A DNA stretch of 50,350 bases, from NCBI GenBank assembly GCA_965368335.1, contig CBDUMN010000016.1, positions 1 to 50,350 of the forward strand, read 5' to 3'. The notes beneath the pieces were generated by a model. It searched no databases and was not told the DNA's origin. It saw only the letters and a list, made by a program, of their open reading frames with translations. This stretch comes from CBDUMN01 sp965368335 (GTDB taxonomy: Bacteria > Pseudomonadota > Alphaproteobacteria > Rhodospirillales > JAPHRK01). The position numbers were made by a program, and so were the translations under genes. Shown one piece after another: positions 17,883 through 25,707 of the stretch; position 1 is the stretch's first letter, and every line of letters begins with the position of its first letter.

Positions 17883-19090
17883 GCACGAATCGCGTTTTAG
17901 TCGTTGATGACGAGGCGAAGATTGGCAGCATTATCAGTGCGGTTGCCGAAGGCTTGGATTATGAGGCCGATAGCATCACCGACCCACTGGCATTTAAAGA
18001 GGCCTATCGCCAGTTTAAACCGACGATCTTGTTTATAGATTTGGCGATGCCTGGCCTGGATGGCGTAGAAATGCTCGATCAGATGCATCGCCAGGGTGTG
18101 GAAGCTGCGATTTTCATCATTAGCGGACATGACCAAGAAGTTTTAAAAACCGCTCGTAATTTCGGCTTGTCGAAGGGGCTTAATATCTGTGGCGCTTTGG
18201 CTAAACCAATCGATATCGATCTGGTTGAAGAGGCGTTGCTTTCTGTGCGGTCTTTCCTCGCGACAACCCTAAACGACCCTCGCAGCAATACTGAAATTAC
18301 CCATGAGGAAATCCGGGACGGCTTGGCGAACGGTGCGTTCTTCCCGCGATTTCAGCCTAAACTTTCTTTTAGCGGGCAAGATTGTGGAAAGGGCTGGTTG
18401 TGTGGGGCGGAGGCGCTTGTCCGTTGGCGTCATCCTTTGCACGGCGAACTGTCGCCGGGACATTTTCTGCCAATGATCGAGGCTGAGGGGTTGATGCCGG
18501 AATTGACGGAAATCGTTCTGTCGGCTTCGCTCAAACAGATGCAGAGGTGGGCTGAAAGAGGCCTATCGCCACTTTTGGCGATCAACCTTTCACCGGTCTT
18601 GTTAACCGACCTTGATTTACCCGACCGCTATGAAAATCTTGTCAGAGCGGCGGGCGTTGACCCTGATGGGTTGATATTTGAAGTTACGGAAAGCGCCGTC
18701 ATGGAAGATACCGCCACATCGGCGAAAATTCTGACTCGCTTTAGAATCAAGGGATTTGGCTTATCGATTGATGATTTTGGAACGGGATACTCATCATTGG
18801 TGGAGCTTTACCGAATGCCGTTCAGTGAATTGAAAATTGACCGGATGTTTGTTGCCCGGGCCCTTGAGGAAAAAGAAGCCGATGTCATTGTCAGGCAGCT
18901 TATCGGGCTGGCTCATGGCCTTGGTATTTCGGTTTGCGCCGAAGGTGCTGAAAATATCGAAACACTTTCTTATCTTGCCGCTTTAGGCTGTGACAAGGTT
19001 CAGGGATATGCCGTTGACCGCCCATTGTTAGCTGAGGATTTTCTTGGTCGATTAGACAGAGAGCGGCCCATGGAGAGGCGGGCGGTATGA
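17879..19090 (+). CDS. Response regulator with EAL c-di-GMP phosphodiesterase domain
   Basis: A 403-aa protein with a receiver (residues 5-125, phospho-acceptor Asp54 in FIDLAMPG, conserved Lys in AKP) and an EAL domain (about 140-395). Catalytic signatures look complete: GAEALVRWRHP (EAL at 178-180), NLSP, VTESAVMED, IDDFGTGYSS with both metal-binding Asp, LKIDRMFV and a late Glu/QGY segment. It is therefore predicted to hydrolyse cyclic di-GMP when phosphorylated by its partner kinase. It overlaps the kinase gene upstream and the REC gene downstream by 4 bases each, so all three proteins should be made together. Confidence 0.92.
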   Translation: MSTNRVLVVDDEAKIGSIISAVAEGLDYEADSITDPLAFKEAYRQFKPTILFIDLAMPGLDGVEMLDQMHRQGVEAAIFIISGHDQEVLKTARNFGLSKGLNICGALAKPIDIDLVEEALLSVRSFLATTLNDPRSNTEITHEEIRDGLANGAFFPRFQPKLSFSGQDCGKGWLCGAEALVRWRHPLHGELSPGHFLPMIEAEGLMPELTEIVLSASLKQMQRWAERGLSPLLAINLSPVLLTDLDLPDRYENLVRAAGVDPDGLIFEVTESAVMEDTATSAKILTRFRIKGFGLSIDDFGTGYSSLVELYRMPFSELKIDRMFVARALEEKEADVIVRQLIGLAHGLGISVCAEGAENIETLSYLAALGCDKVQGYAVDRPLLAEDFLGRLDRERPMERRAV

Positions 19091-19485
19091 AAAAGTGGAA
19101 AATGGGACTGGTCATTGATGACGATTCCGGTATGGCGCAGTTGGTTTCCAACTTTATGCATGAGCTGAAAGTCCAGGCGATTGTTTGCGGGAATGCGGAA
19201 GACGCCTGCAATATGCGAAAATTGAAAGATTTCGCTGTGGCCTTTGTCGATATTTTTATGCCCGGTATGGGTGGCATTGAAGGCATTCGCTCGCTAAAAC
19301 AGAAAAATCCCGATCTTCTGGTTGTGGCGATGTCTGGTGGCTGGAGAACGGTTTCCGGCCAATCGGCGATACGTGCTGCGCAGAAAATCGGAGCGGATAT
19401 GGCGCTCTGTAAGCCCTTTACGTTCGAAGAATTTAAGACCTGCCTCGACCCTATTATCGATGACGATTTAAGGTCAGGCGGTTGA
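19087..19485 (+). CDS. Single-domain response regulator
   Basis: A 132-aa stand-alone receiver. The acidic pocket IDDDSG at 10-15, phospho-acceptor Asp55 in FVDIFMPGMGG, the switch Ser in VVAMSGG and Lys in LCKPF are present; there is no output domain. It probably acts as a phosphate shuttle or sink, or binds a partner protein, in the same pathway as the upstream hybrid kinase and REC-EAL protein. Its ATG overlaps the REC-EAL stop. Downstream lies only 38 bases before the convergent ubiV stop, without a clear terminator. Confidence 0.9.
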   Translation: MKKWKMGLVIDDDSGMAQLVSNFMHELKVQAIVCGNAEDACNMRKLKDFAVAFVDIFMPGMGGIEGIRSLKQKNPDLLVVAMSGGWRTVSGQSAIRAAQKIGADMALCKPFTFEEFKTCLDPIIDDDLRSGG

Positions 19486-19523
19486 ACCCCTGGCGGTGAT
19501 TGTTTTGGCGCGTTTCTTTCGCG

Positions 19524-20438
19524 CTATTCGGCCAGGGTTCCTTCGAGGCGAACGCCCTCTTTGCCGTGCAGATAGCCGTTGGAAACCGGCATATCGTCGA
19601 TTTCGCCTGCGATGATGTCATCGGCTTCCTCGACGGAAATTTTGCCCGCCAGCGTTTCCTGAAAGGCCTGGGCCACCTTGACCATGTCGCCGGTGTGGGG
19701 CGACAGGCGGAAGTGTTTAACGCCGGAGCTTTTGAGCAGGTCGAGATCGCCGATCATGTTGCAATAGGTATAAGACATGGTCTGGATGCCGTTGACCGCC
19801 AGGAACGGCTCGCCGTCCAGGGTGTCGAGATCGAGGCCGTCAGGGTCTTTATCACAAACGAACTGGCAGTTGTCCTTAGCCAGATTGTGGGTCCGCGCAT
19901 GGTAGCAGCGGGCCGAAACGGCGAGCGGCAGACGGCCGAAGACCTGCACTTCTAGTTCGATGTCGCTGTTTTGCGACAGGGCGGCGATGGATTCGGCGGA
20001 AAGCTCGACCGGCAGGCAGACCCGTGTTGCTCCATTGCGCGCCAGATAGGCCAGCGTGCCTTCGTTGTAGACGTTGACGAAAGGCCCGACCGCGTGGGGC
20101 TTGCCTTTCAATAGCGCAACGGCGGAGACGTCGTTGGCTTCGACCATCAGGTCGTCGGCTCCGGCGATCTCGCGCACCGAATCCATCTCGCGTTTGTTCA
20201 TAATCAGCGCGAGGGTCGAGAGGATGACCTTTTTGTCGGCCGCCAGCAGGCGCTCGACAACGTCGGCGATGTAGGGTTCGTAAAAAGGCGAACGTTTGGA
20301 ACAGACCACCTCGCCCACATAGACCGTGTCGACCGGGGCTTCGTCGGCGATGCGGAAATAGAAGTCGCGCCAGAACTCGGGCTTCCAGTTAAACAGAACG
20401 GGCCCCATGGCGAGGCGGGGAGTTTGAATTTTGCTCAT
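19524..20438 (-). CDS. ubiV: O2-independent ubiquinone hydroxylation protein UbiV (U32 family)
   Basis: A 304-aa peptidase-U32-like protein. Cysteines positioned like the UbiV 4Fe-4S ligands are visible: one in EVVCSKRSPFY and three in SARCYH, DNCQF and VCDKD. In E. coli UbiV pairs with UbiU to hydroxylate the quinone ring under anoxia using prephenate as oxygen donor. Last gene of ubiT-ubiU-ubiV; its ATG follows the ubiU stop by 6 bases with AAGGA in between. Despite the old annotation as protease/collagenase-like, no protease role is implied. Confidence 0.93.
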   Translation of the reverse strand: MSKIQTPRLAMGPVLFNWKPEFWRDFYFRIADEAPVDTVYVGEVVCSKRSPFYEPYIADVVERLLAADKKVILSTLALIMNKREMDSVREIAGADDLMVEANDVSAVALLKGKPHAVGPFVNVYNEGTLAYLARNGATRVCLPVELSAESIAALSQNSDIELEVQVFGRLPLAVSARCYHARTHNLAKDNCQFVCDKDPDGLDLDTLDGEPFLAVNGIQTMSYTYCNMIGDLDLLKSSGVKHFRLSPHTGDMVKVAQAFQETLAGKISVEEADDIIAGEIDDMPVSNGYLHGKEGVRLEGTLAE

Positions 20439-20444
20439 GGGTCC

Positions 20445-21431
20445 TTACCGCCAGGTTTTTTCGTATGCGCCGGATGTCTTTTGCTGACCTTCGGTGACGG
20501 CGGTCAGGTCGACCTTGACCTTTTGCCCCTCGGCGGCAGCATCGACAGCTTTGCGGAAAGCGGCGACCACCTGACCGATATAGGCCCGGCCCCGCTGACG
20601 CCCTTCGATCTTAAGCGCCGTGACGCCCGCCTCCATCAGCTCGGGCAGCATGTCGGCTGCGTTCAGGCTGGTCGGCTCCTCAAACAGATATTTGGCCTGG
20701 TCTTCGGTAACGAACCGCCCCTTGCAAAGCGTCGGGTAGCCGGCCTTTTCGTCGGGCTCGAAGGCGTTGATGGTGAACTCGCCCAGCCGTGAAACCATGC
20801 GGTCGCCCTCATCTTCGTAGCGTACATGGCTGGCCGGAGAGCAGACGCCGCTCATGTTGGGCGATTCGCCGGTTGCATAGGAAGAGAGCGCGCAGCGGCC
20901 CTCGGCCATAACGCAAAGTCCGCCAAATACGAAGACCTCGGTCTCGACATCGATTTCTTTATTGAGCGCGGCGATTTCCGGCAGGGTCAGCACCCGCGGC
21001 AGCACCACACGCTTGACGCCGAAGGCTTCGGTATAAAATTTGATCGCTTCCGGATTGGAGGCCGAGGCCTGGACCGACAGGTGACGCCGCAGGTCGGGGT
21101 GGGTCTGCGCGGCATAGTCGGCCAGCCCGATATCGGCCAGAATAACCGCATCGACGCCGATTGTGGCCGCGTCGTCCACCGCTTTGCGCCAGGGGTCCGG
21201 GTTGCCCGCCTCGGGGAAGGTGTTGATCGCCACATAAACATGGGCGTTTCTTTGGTGAGCGTAAGCCAGACCTTCGCGCAACTCGTCGCGGCTGAAGTTG
21301 AGGCCGGGGAAGTTGCGGGCGTTGGTTTCGTCGCGGAAACCCAGATAAACCACATCGGCGCCGGAATCCACGGCGGCTTTGAGGGAAGCGGGGGTGCCCG
21401 CCGGGCAAACGAGTTCAAGTTTGTCGGTCAC
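20445..21431 (-). CDS. ubiU: O2-independent ubiquinone hydroxylation protein UbiU (U32 family)
   Basis: A 328-aa U32-family protein, partner of UbiV. It opens with ELVCPAGTPASLKAAVDSGAD, typical of UbiU/YhbU, and has the four cysteines expected to hold a 4Fe-4S cluster: GGLCVMAEGRCALSS, SGVCSP and TLCKG. It starts with GTG at 21431, 14 bases after ubiT, with a weak ribosome site, so coupling to ubiT is likely. Together with UbiV it performs the ring hydroxylations otherwise done by O2-dependent flavin monooxygenases. Confidence 0.93.
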   Translation of the reverse strand: MTDKLELVCPAGTPASLKAAVDSGADVVYLGFRDETNARNFPGLNFSRDELREGLAYAHQRNAHVYVAINTFPEAGNPDPWRKAVDDAATIGVDAVILADIGLADYAAQTHPDLRRHLSVQASASNPEAIKFYTEAFGVKRVVLPRVLTLPEIAALNKEIDVETEVFVFGGLCVMAEGRCALSSYATGESPNMSGVCSPASHVRYEDEGDRMVSRLGEFTINAFEPDEKAGYPTLCKGRFVTEDQAKYLFEEPTSLNAADMLPELMEAGVTALKIEGRQRGRAYIGQVVAAFRKAVDAAAEGQKVKVDLTAVTEGQQKTSGAYEKTWR

Positions 21432-21445
21432 GAGTTTCTGCCGTT

Positions 21446-22135
21446 CTATTGATCTTTGTTTCTTCCGCGCTGGCGGCGGCTTTGGCGGCCCATGGCGGTC
21501 ACTTTCTCATCCATTTTCTTGATTTTCGCGGCCTGGATTTCGCTTTGCCGCACAGCCGGGGCGATCATGGCGTTGCGCACCGTTTCAAGATCGCGCGCCG
21601 CCATGGAGAACAGCCCGGTGACCCCGCCAACCACGCGCTTGGCCGGTCGGGCCAAAGGTCCGAGGGCGGCCAGCAAATCTTCCAAAACATCGATTTCGGC
21701 CCCATCGACCGCGTTGCGCAACGCCACCACGGCTTCGGTGTCGCCTTCGACAATGAGGTCGCGGGAAAAAAACAGGGCGTCGCCATCCGTTGTGCCTTCC
21801 AGAAGGCCGATCAGCGCCATCAAGGGGCCGCGAACGGTCGCCGTCACTTCGATGCCCATAGCGTCGCGCTCGGCGTGAAGGGTCGGCAACAAGGGGTCGG
21901 GGCGCAAAATGAAAACGAAGGGCAGATCCACCGGGTCGATCAGATAGACCGGATCGTCAAGACAACTCAGCCGGTCGAAAACCTCCGGGTGGCGATGCTG
22001 AATGGTGTTCATCGCCAGCTTCAACGCCGGTTGCAGCAAGGCCAGCGGCATGGGGCGCAGGGCCATCCCGGCAAACAACACCGGCGATAGCGGCGGCGTC
22101 ATGCTCTTGCGGTTTGCGGTCTCGCTCCGGCTCAT
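21446..22135 (-). CDS. ubiT: SCP2-domain lipid-binding protein UbiT
   Basis: A 229-aa protein with an SCP2 sterol-carrier fold (about residues 35-140, for example FVFILRPDPLLPTLHA and GDALFFSRDLIVEGDTEAV) and a polar, basic C-terminal tail. UbiT supports ubiquinone synthesis under anoxia, probably by holding hydrophobic intermediates in place of UbiJ. First gene of the operon; GGAG lies 9 bases before the ATG and an FNR-type box lies about 70 bases upstream. Identification rests on the SCP2 fold combined with the ubiUV neighbours. Confidence 0.9.
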   Translation of the reverse strand: MSRSETANRKSMTPPLSPVLFAGMALRPMPLALLQPALKLAMNTIQHRHPEVFDRLSCLDDPVYLIDPVDLPFVFILRPDPLLPTLHAERDAMGIEVTATVRGPLMALIGLLEGTTDGDALFFSRDLIVEGDTEAVVALRNAVDGAEIDVLEDLLAALGPLARPAKRVVGGVTGLFSMAARDLETVRNAMIAPAVRQSEIQAAKIKKMDEKVTAMGRQSRRQRGRNKDQ

Positions 22136-22201
22136 GCGTTGCGGCTCCAGATAACGGCTTCACGGATAGGGCTTTTTAGCCGGTAAACCGGCTCTTGCCC
22201 C

Positions 22202-22215
22202 ATGATTGAGATCAA
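22202..22215 (-). promoter_or_regulatory. FNR/FixK-type box upstream of ubiTUV
   Basis: ATGAT-TGAG-ATCAA (minus strand TTGAT-CTCA-ATCAT) matches nine of ten defined bases of the TTGAT-N4-ATCAA consensus. It is centred about 73 bases before the ubiT ATG, with an AT-rich GCTAAAAA about 30 bases downstream, consistent with a class II activated promoter. ubiTUV in E. coli is known to be Fnr-controlled. Confidence 0.7.
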
Positions 22216-22227
22216 GCTCGCAGATTA

Positions 22228-22248
22228 GTTTTTTTGCCCCAAAAAAAC
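22228..22248 (-). terminator. AT-rich hairpin after the EF-hand/M23 gene
   Basis: GTTTTTTT (22228-22235) and AAAAAAAC (22241-22248) form an 8-bp stem around GCCCC, 23 bases past the gene's stop. The stem is weak in G/C pairs, so termination efficiency is uncertain. Confidence 0.35.
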
Positions 22249-22270
22249 AAACGGGAATATGTCGTTGTGC

Positions 22271-23347
22271 TTATTTACGCGAGCAGGCGTAGGGCCGGAT
22301 GAGTTTGGTGTCGGCGGGAATCAGCTCCCCGTCGTCGACCATGACCGAAATGGGAATTTTCTTTTCGGCCTCTGGCAAGTCTCGCATGGCGTAGGAATCG
22401 AGCGGCAGTTTCTTGCGATAGATCGCATTTGGGTCCATCCAATGGCCGTCTTCCATAATGACCTTACCCTTGGCGGGAAAATACCTCGGGCTCTTGGAAT
22501 ACCAAATGGCGAAATGAATGGCCGGGCGGCGTCTGCTGCTCTGAACAGCTTCGTTTTTGCCTCGTCCCGTATTGCCGGTGGGGCAAATGACCTCTCCCAT
22601 TTTCACCCGCTGTCCCACCTGTTGTTTGGGCTGTTCGCTGCAGTGGGCGTATTGGGAGTAAATCCACAGAGGGATGCCGGTATCTTCCGGACTGTGGCGA
22701 ACGATGATTTCCCGACCCCGATATGAATCGAAGCCCTCATAGTTGCCGACGACCACGCCATCGGCCATGAACCGCATGGGCGTATTCCAGGGGACGGGCA
22801 TATCGATGCCGCCATGAAGCTGGGTCCGGTTGCGTACCGCGGTGTAATCCTTGGCGTAAAACTCATCGATGCCCCGGCAGTTCAAATGGTCTGGAAACTT
22901 TGGCTCCAGCCCGGTGATAAACAGCCCGCGTTTTATCGCCGGATCGAGACTGCACTTTTTATGGCGGCTGATGGCGCAGAGGGTTTCCTTGTCGATGGCC
23001 TCTTTGCCGACGGTGTCGTTGCCTGTCGAGGGCTGATAATCTCCGCTTGGCATGGATTGCGAGGATGGAATAACCGGCTTTGTCGCCGTTTCCTGCTCCG
23101 GGCCGCCGCCAAATAACGCGCTGAATTCTTCTCGGGTTACATATCCGTCATTGTTGGCGTCGAGCCTTTTAAAGCCGCGCATGGATTTGCCGCTCTGTTT
23201 CCATTCTTTTTTCGACACCCGGTCGTCGCCGTCTTTATCGAAGCGTTCAAGCGCCTTGTTGGCGTCCTGTGCGAAAGAGGGGGCGGTTAGGATTATTCCG
23301 ACGCAAAAAGCCAGAGAGAAAATATGGAAGATACGATTGAACGCCAT
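22271..23347 (-). CDS. Secreted EF-hand / M23-like peptidase fold protein
   Basis: A 358-aa exported protein with a signal peptide (residues 1-26, ending SFA-Q). Two EF-hand loops follow: DKDGDDRVSKKE (37-48) and DANNDGYVTREE (63-74), both with calcium-ligating acids. After a linker, a M23 (LytM) fold spans about 150-330: HGGID gives zinc ligands His178 and Asp182, YAHCS gives His235, and the final motif reads A-I-H (276-278) where active M23 enzymes have H-x-H. The zinc ligand His278 remains but the first, catalytic His is Ala, so it may be a degenerate activator or scaffold rather than a hydrolase. Stand-alone minus-strand gene between tRNA-Gly and ubiT. Confidence 0.85.
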   Translation of the reverse strand: MAFNRIFHIFSLAFCVGIILTAPSFAQDANKALERFDKDGDDRVSKKEWKQSGKSMRGFKRLDANNDGYVTREEFSALFGGGPEQETATKPVIPSSQSMPSGDYQPSTGNDTVGKEAIDKETLCAISRHKKCSLDPAIKRGLFITGLEPKFPDHLNCRGIDEFYAKDYTAVRNRTQLHGGIDMPVPWNTPMRFMADGVVVGNYEGFDSYRGREIIVRHSPEDTGIPLWIYSQYAHCSEQPKQQVGQRVKMGEVICPTGNTGRGKNEAVQSSRRRPAIHFAIWYSKSPRYFPAKGKVIMEDGHWMDPNAIYRKKLPLDSYAMRDLPEAEKKIPISVMVDDGELIPADTKLIRPYACSRK

Positions 23348-23455
23348 ATCGGACCCCTTCTTTTATGTCCCATCAGTTTGATGGCGGCTTATTTGAGGCA
23401 ATGGAAACCGAGCGGCAACAGGATACGACGGTGAGGGGGCTTGGGAAAGGAGAGA

Positions 23456-23529
23456 TGGAGCGGGTGAAGGGAATCGAACCCTCGTATGCAGCTTGGGAAG
23501 CTGCTGTTCTACCATTGAACTACACCCGC
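23456..23529 (-). tRNA. tRNA-Gly (CCC)
   Basis: A 74-nt tRNA on the minus strand: acceptor GCGGGTG/CACCCGC, anticodon stem GCAGC/GCTGC with loop TTCCCAA (anticodon CCC), GGTTCGATTCC T-arm and an encoded 3' CCA. Its 5' end lies inside the left direct repeat (23507-23625), and a truncated second copy of those 5' bases is found at 25558-25581. Confidence 0.96.
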
Positions 23530-23625
23530 AGAAGAAGTTCTCGCTCTTTTACGAAGGCCGCCGCCTGCCGTCAAGCAAGTTGGTGAGCCGCCGATTTGAC
23601 TGAGAAAATCGTCAACCGCGTCCAT
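23507..23625 (+). repeat. Left direct repeat (tRNA-Gly 5' end, flank and kinase 3' fragment)
   Basis: These 119 bp match 25558-25707 with six substitutions and one 31-bp gap by eye. The repeat covers the first 23 bases of tRNA-Gly, its upstream flank, and a fragment coding MDAVDDFLSQIG, the penultimate residues of the downstream hybrid kinase. The 31 bases missing here (between short GCCG-type repeats) include the kinase stop codon region. Similarity stops abruptly at both ends. Confidence 0.9.
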
Positions 23626-23754
23626 TACATCATACCCGCGCTGGTCAAGTTATGAAATTCAGATGCCACCTTGTCAATACTGCTAGGCCTGTGTCAGCAT
23701 ATACAACTATAAAGAGATATTTTCAGGAAAATTAACACCCGACAGGATGGCCCC

Positions 23755-25437
23755 GTGAGCACAAATTTCAAAATGGACCGTGAACTTGTTGAGCCCATCA
23801 CTAGTCTCAATGATCAACCTACAACCTTTGAAGCGTGTCTCAATGCACGGGGCACATATACCACAGAACATTTCGTTCTGAGACTTAGTCCACGGGTCCA
23901 TGAATTGATCGAGGCCGTACCCACTGGTGTTTATAGCGCCTCATCATTATCAGCGGAGACAATTCAGGCATACTCCACCTATCTGCACGAAACAGTACAC
24001 TGGTGGCAACATGTGGGCAGCACGGCTGGGCTGGTGTTTAGCCTTGCTTATCCGGCACATTCCCACGTCAACCACACCCACCTAAGAGACTGGCTTGAAA
24101 TGGTTGGGCCCAGGAAGTCAATCCGCACCTGGGCAGAAAAGGAGATGTTGGGCGGGCTTACCCACGAAAACTCAGCAGTTCGAGAGGCCAACATCATCGT
24201 CAACAATGCAATGGACGTCGAATTCTACAAAGCCTTCACATACGATCCGCAGTGTGCTGAGGAAATTTTTGCAAACCGTTACTTTGAATGCGTTGGTCAT
24301 TCGTACTGGATGGCATACGGTCATTTGGCATCCATGCTTTCAGCGACATTTGATCGTAATTTTGACCATTTCCCCGATGCCCGCATTTGGGATAACGAAT
24401 TTCCGAAGTTAAAGGCTGAGGAGCACCTTGGTTTTTATCATGGCTCCCCTATCGCTCGTGCGCCAATAGGCCTTCGCGCCCTTTTTGAGGGGCAAGCACG
24501 TTTTTGCCAACTTCAATACTTGGCATTTTGCTCCGATACACCGCTGACGGTAGAAAGCCTTAAAGAAGGTGGTTATTTCGCTGATATTTACGTCGAAGCC
24601 TTCGAACTATTTTTAAAAATCACAAATTCAGAGTGGCCTGAAGAGATCGACGATCCCTTAATCGGGCTTTTTCTTCTGATATGCGACATCGCTCTAAATC
24701 CGACTCGAGGATTTCCTTTCCAGATCGAAAGTTACCATGACTTCATTATAGATGTTGATCCTGGCACCCGATTTGTAAGGCTGTGCCATGTAGTGGGAAC
24801 CACGAAACCAGAATTGCGAAAGGCAATCACCGACTATTCTAAAGAAGAATACATTCAGATTGCAGCCGCGCTCACAGAGTCCGATGGCTACGACCACCCA
24901 ATGGCTGCTTTACAGGAAATCGCCGGGTGGATTGAGAGCGTTCCCGGGGTTAAAGTCGTAATGGAAGAGCAGAAATCGTTTAACTATGAACTGGAGAATC
25001 TGCCGGTTCGAGTTCTCTTCTCTCACTTCCTTGCATTTTCTTCAGACAAACTTGAGAACCCAGAATTCTTCTGTTGGCCTGGTGCGTGGATGACTGGCAC
25101 TCGAATTTCTGAAACAACTCAGCAATTATTCTTATCTCACCTGTCTCTATTTTCAGACAAAGCAGATGATGACGGCATTTTCCCGCGCGCATTCCCCGAT
25201 AAAGACCCAGAGGGCATAAAACGGACATTCAACGTATTTTTTGCCAATGCCATTATCTACGACCTGACCCAACAATGGATTTTAAATGACGGGCCGTTCG
25301 ATTACGACTTTTCATGGTTGTCGCAAAAACACTCCGATGAGGAAATGACTCAGTACGCAAAAGACTGTTTCAGGAACATGTTCGGCGTAAGCCCTGATGA
25401 CTTTAAATATATGGAAGCACCCAAAGATACAACCTGA
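23755..25437 (+). CDS. Orphan protein with HEXXH motif, putative zinc metalloprotease
   Basis: A 560-aa soluble-looking protein with no signal peptide or membrane helix. It is not a family I recognise. Residues 75-86 read TYLHETVHWWQH: HETVH (78-82) fits the HEXXH zinc-binding motif within a helix, and FEGQAR (Glu245) about 165 residues later could supply a third ligand as in gluzincin-like folds. The protein is rich in aromatic residues and His. The GTG start has AGGA 7 bases upstream. It is the only gene in the repeat-bounded insertion beside tRNA-Gly and its base composition is visibly lower in G+C than its neighbours, both pointing to horizontal acquisition. A role in defence or phage interaction is possible from context only; no partner gene is present. 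Confidence 0.8.
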   Translation: MSTNFKMDRELVEPITSLNDQPTTFEACLNARGTYTTEHFVLRLSPRVHELIEAVPTGVYSASSLSAETIQAYSTYLHETVHWWQHVGSTAGLVFSLAYPAHSHVNHTHLRDWLEMVGPRKSIRTWAEKEMLGGLTHENSAVREANIIVNNAMDVEFYKAFTYDPQCAEEIFANRYFECVGHSYWMAYGHLASMLSATFDRNFDHFPDARIWDNEFPKLKAEEHLGFYHGSPIARAPIGLRALFEGQARFCQLQYLAFCSDTPLTVESLKEGGYFADIYVEAFELFLKITNSEWPEEIDDPLIGLFLLICDIALNPTRGFPFQIESYHDFIIDVDPGTRFVRLCHVVGTTKPELRKAITDYSKEEYIQIAAALTESDGYDHPMAALQEIAGWIESVPGVKVVMEEQKSFNYELENLPVRVLFSHFLAFSSDKLENPEFFCWPGAWMTGTRISETTQQLFLSHLSLFSDKADDDGIFPRAFPDKDPEGIKRTFNVFFANAIIYDLTQQWILNDGPFDYDFSWLSQKHSDEEMTQYAKDCFRNMFGVSPDDFKYMEAPKDTT

Positions 25438-25557
25438 TAGAAAATGCCCTCAACCATCCCGCTTGCACCTCGTATCGACGCCAGAATACATCGAGGATAC
25501 AACTAATTTTATGGTCTATAAGCCATTGATTTTATTGTGGTTTTTTGTGGGTAACAT

Positions 25558-25707
25558 TTCTACCATTGAACTACACCCGCAAAAAAAGTTCTCGCTCTTT
25601 TACGAAGGCGACCGTCTCCCGTCAAGCAAGTTGGTGAGCCGTCAGCCCGTCTTGTCTTCATCCGATGAAGCGCCGATTTGACTGAGAAAATCGTCAACCG
25701 CGTCCAT
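25558..25707 (+). repeat. Right direct repeat (truncated tRNA-Gly 5' end plus kinase 3' end)
   Basis: This 150-bp copy contains the first 23 bases of tRNA-Gly (not a complete tRNA), the flank, and the genuine 3' end of the hybrid kinase gene with its stop at 25642. It matches 23507-23625 except for six substitutions and a 31-bp segment absent from the left copy. Confidence 0.9.

Larger units (their letters stand above)
23507..25707 (+). mobile_element. Insertion at tRNA-Gly bounded by direct repeats, carrying one orphan gene
   Basis: The region between the repeats (23626-25557, about 1.9 kb) separates tRNA-Gly from the 3' end of the hybrid kinase, whose terminal sequence is present on both sides. 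The intact tRNA is on the left and the intact kinase end on the right, as expected from single-crossover integration of DNA carrying a diverged copy of this junction, or from loss of the middle of a larger tRNA-borne island. The insert is more AT-rich than its surroundings by eye. No integrase, transposase or terminal inverted repeat is visible. The flanks inside the insert (23626-23754 and 25438-25557) hold no recognisable gene. Confidence 0.55.

Noticed and set aside
19524..21431. UbiU/UbiV as secreted collagenase-like proteases
   Set aside because: The U32 label is historical; the Fe-S cysteines, the ubiT neighbour and lack of signal peptides fit quinone hydroxylation.
23507..25707. Insertion sequence or prophage at tRNA-Gly
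   Set aside because: No transposase, integrase, phage gene or terminal inverted repeat is visible; the direct repeats are chromosomal tRNA/kinase sequence, so it is described only as an insertion of unknown mechanism.
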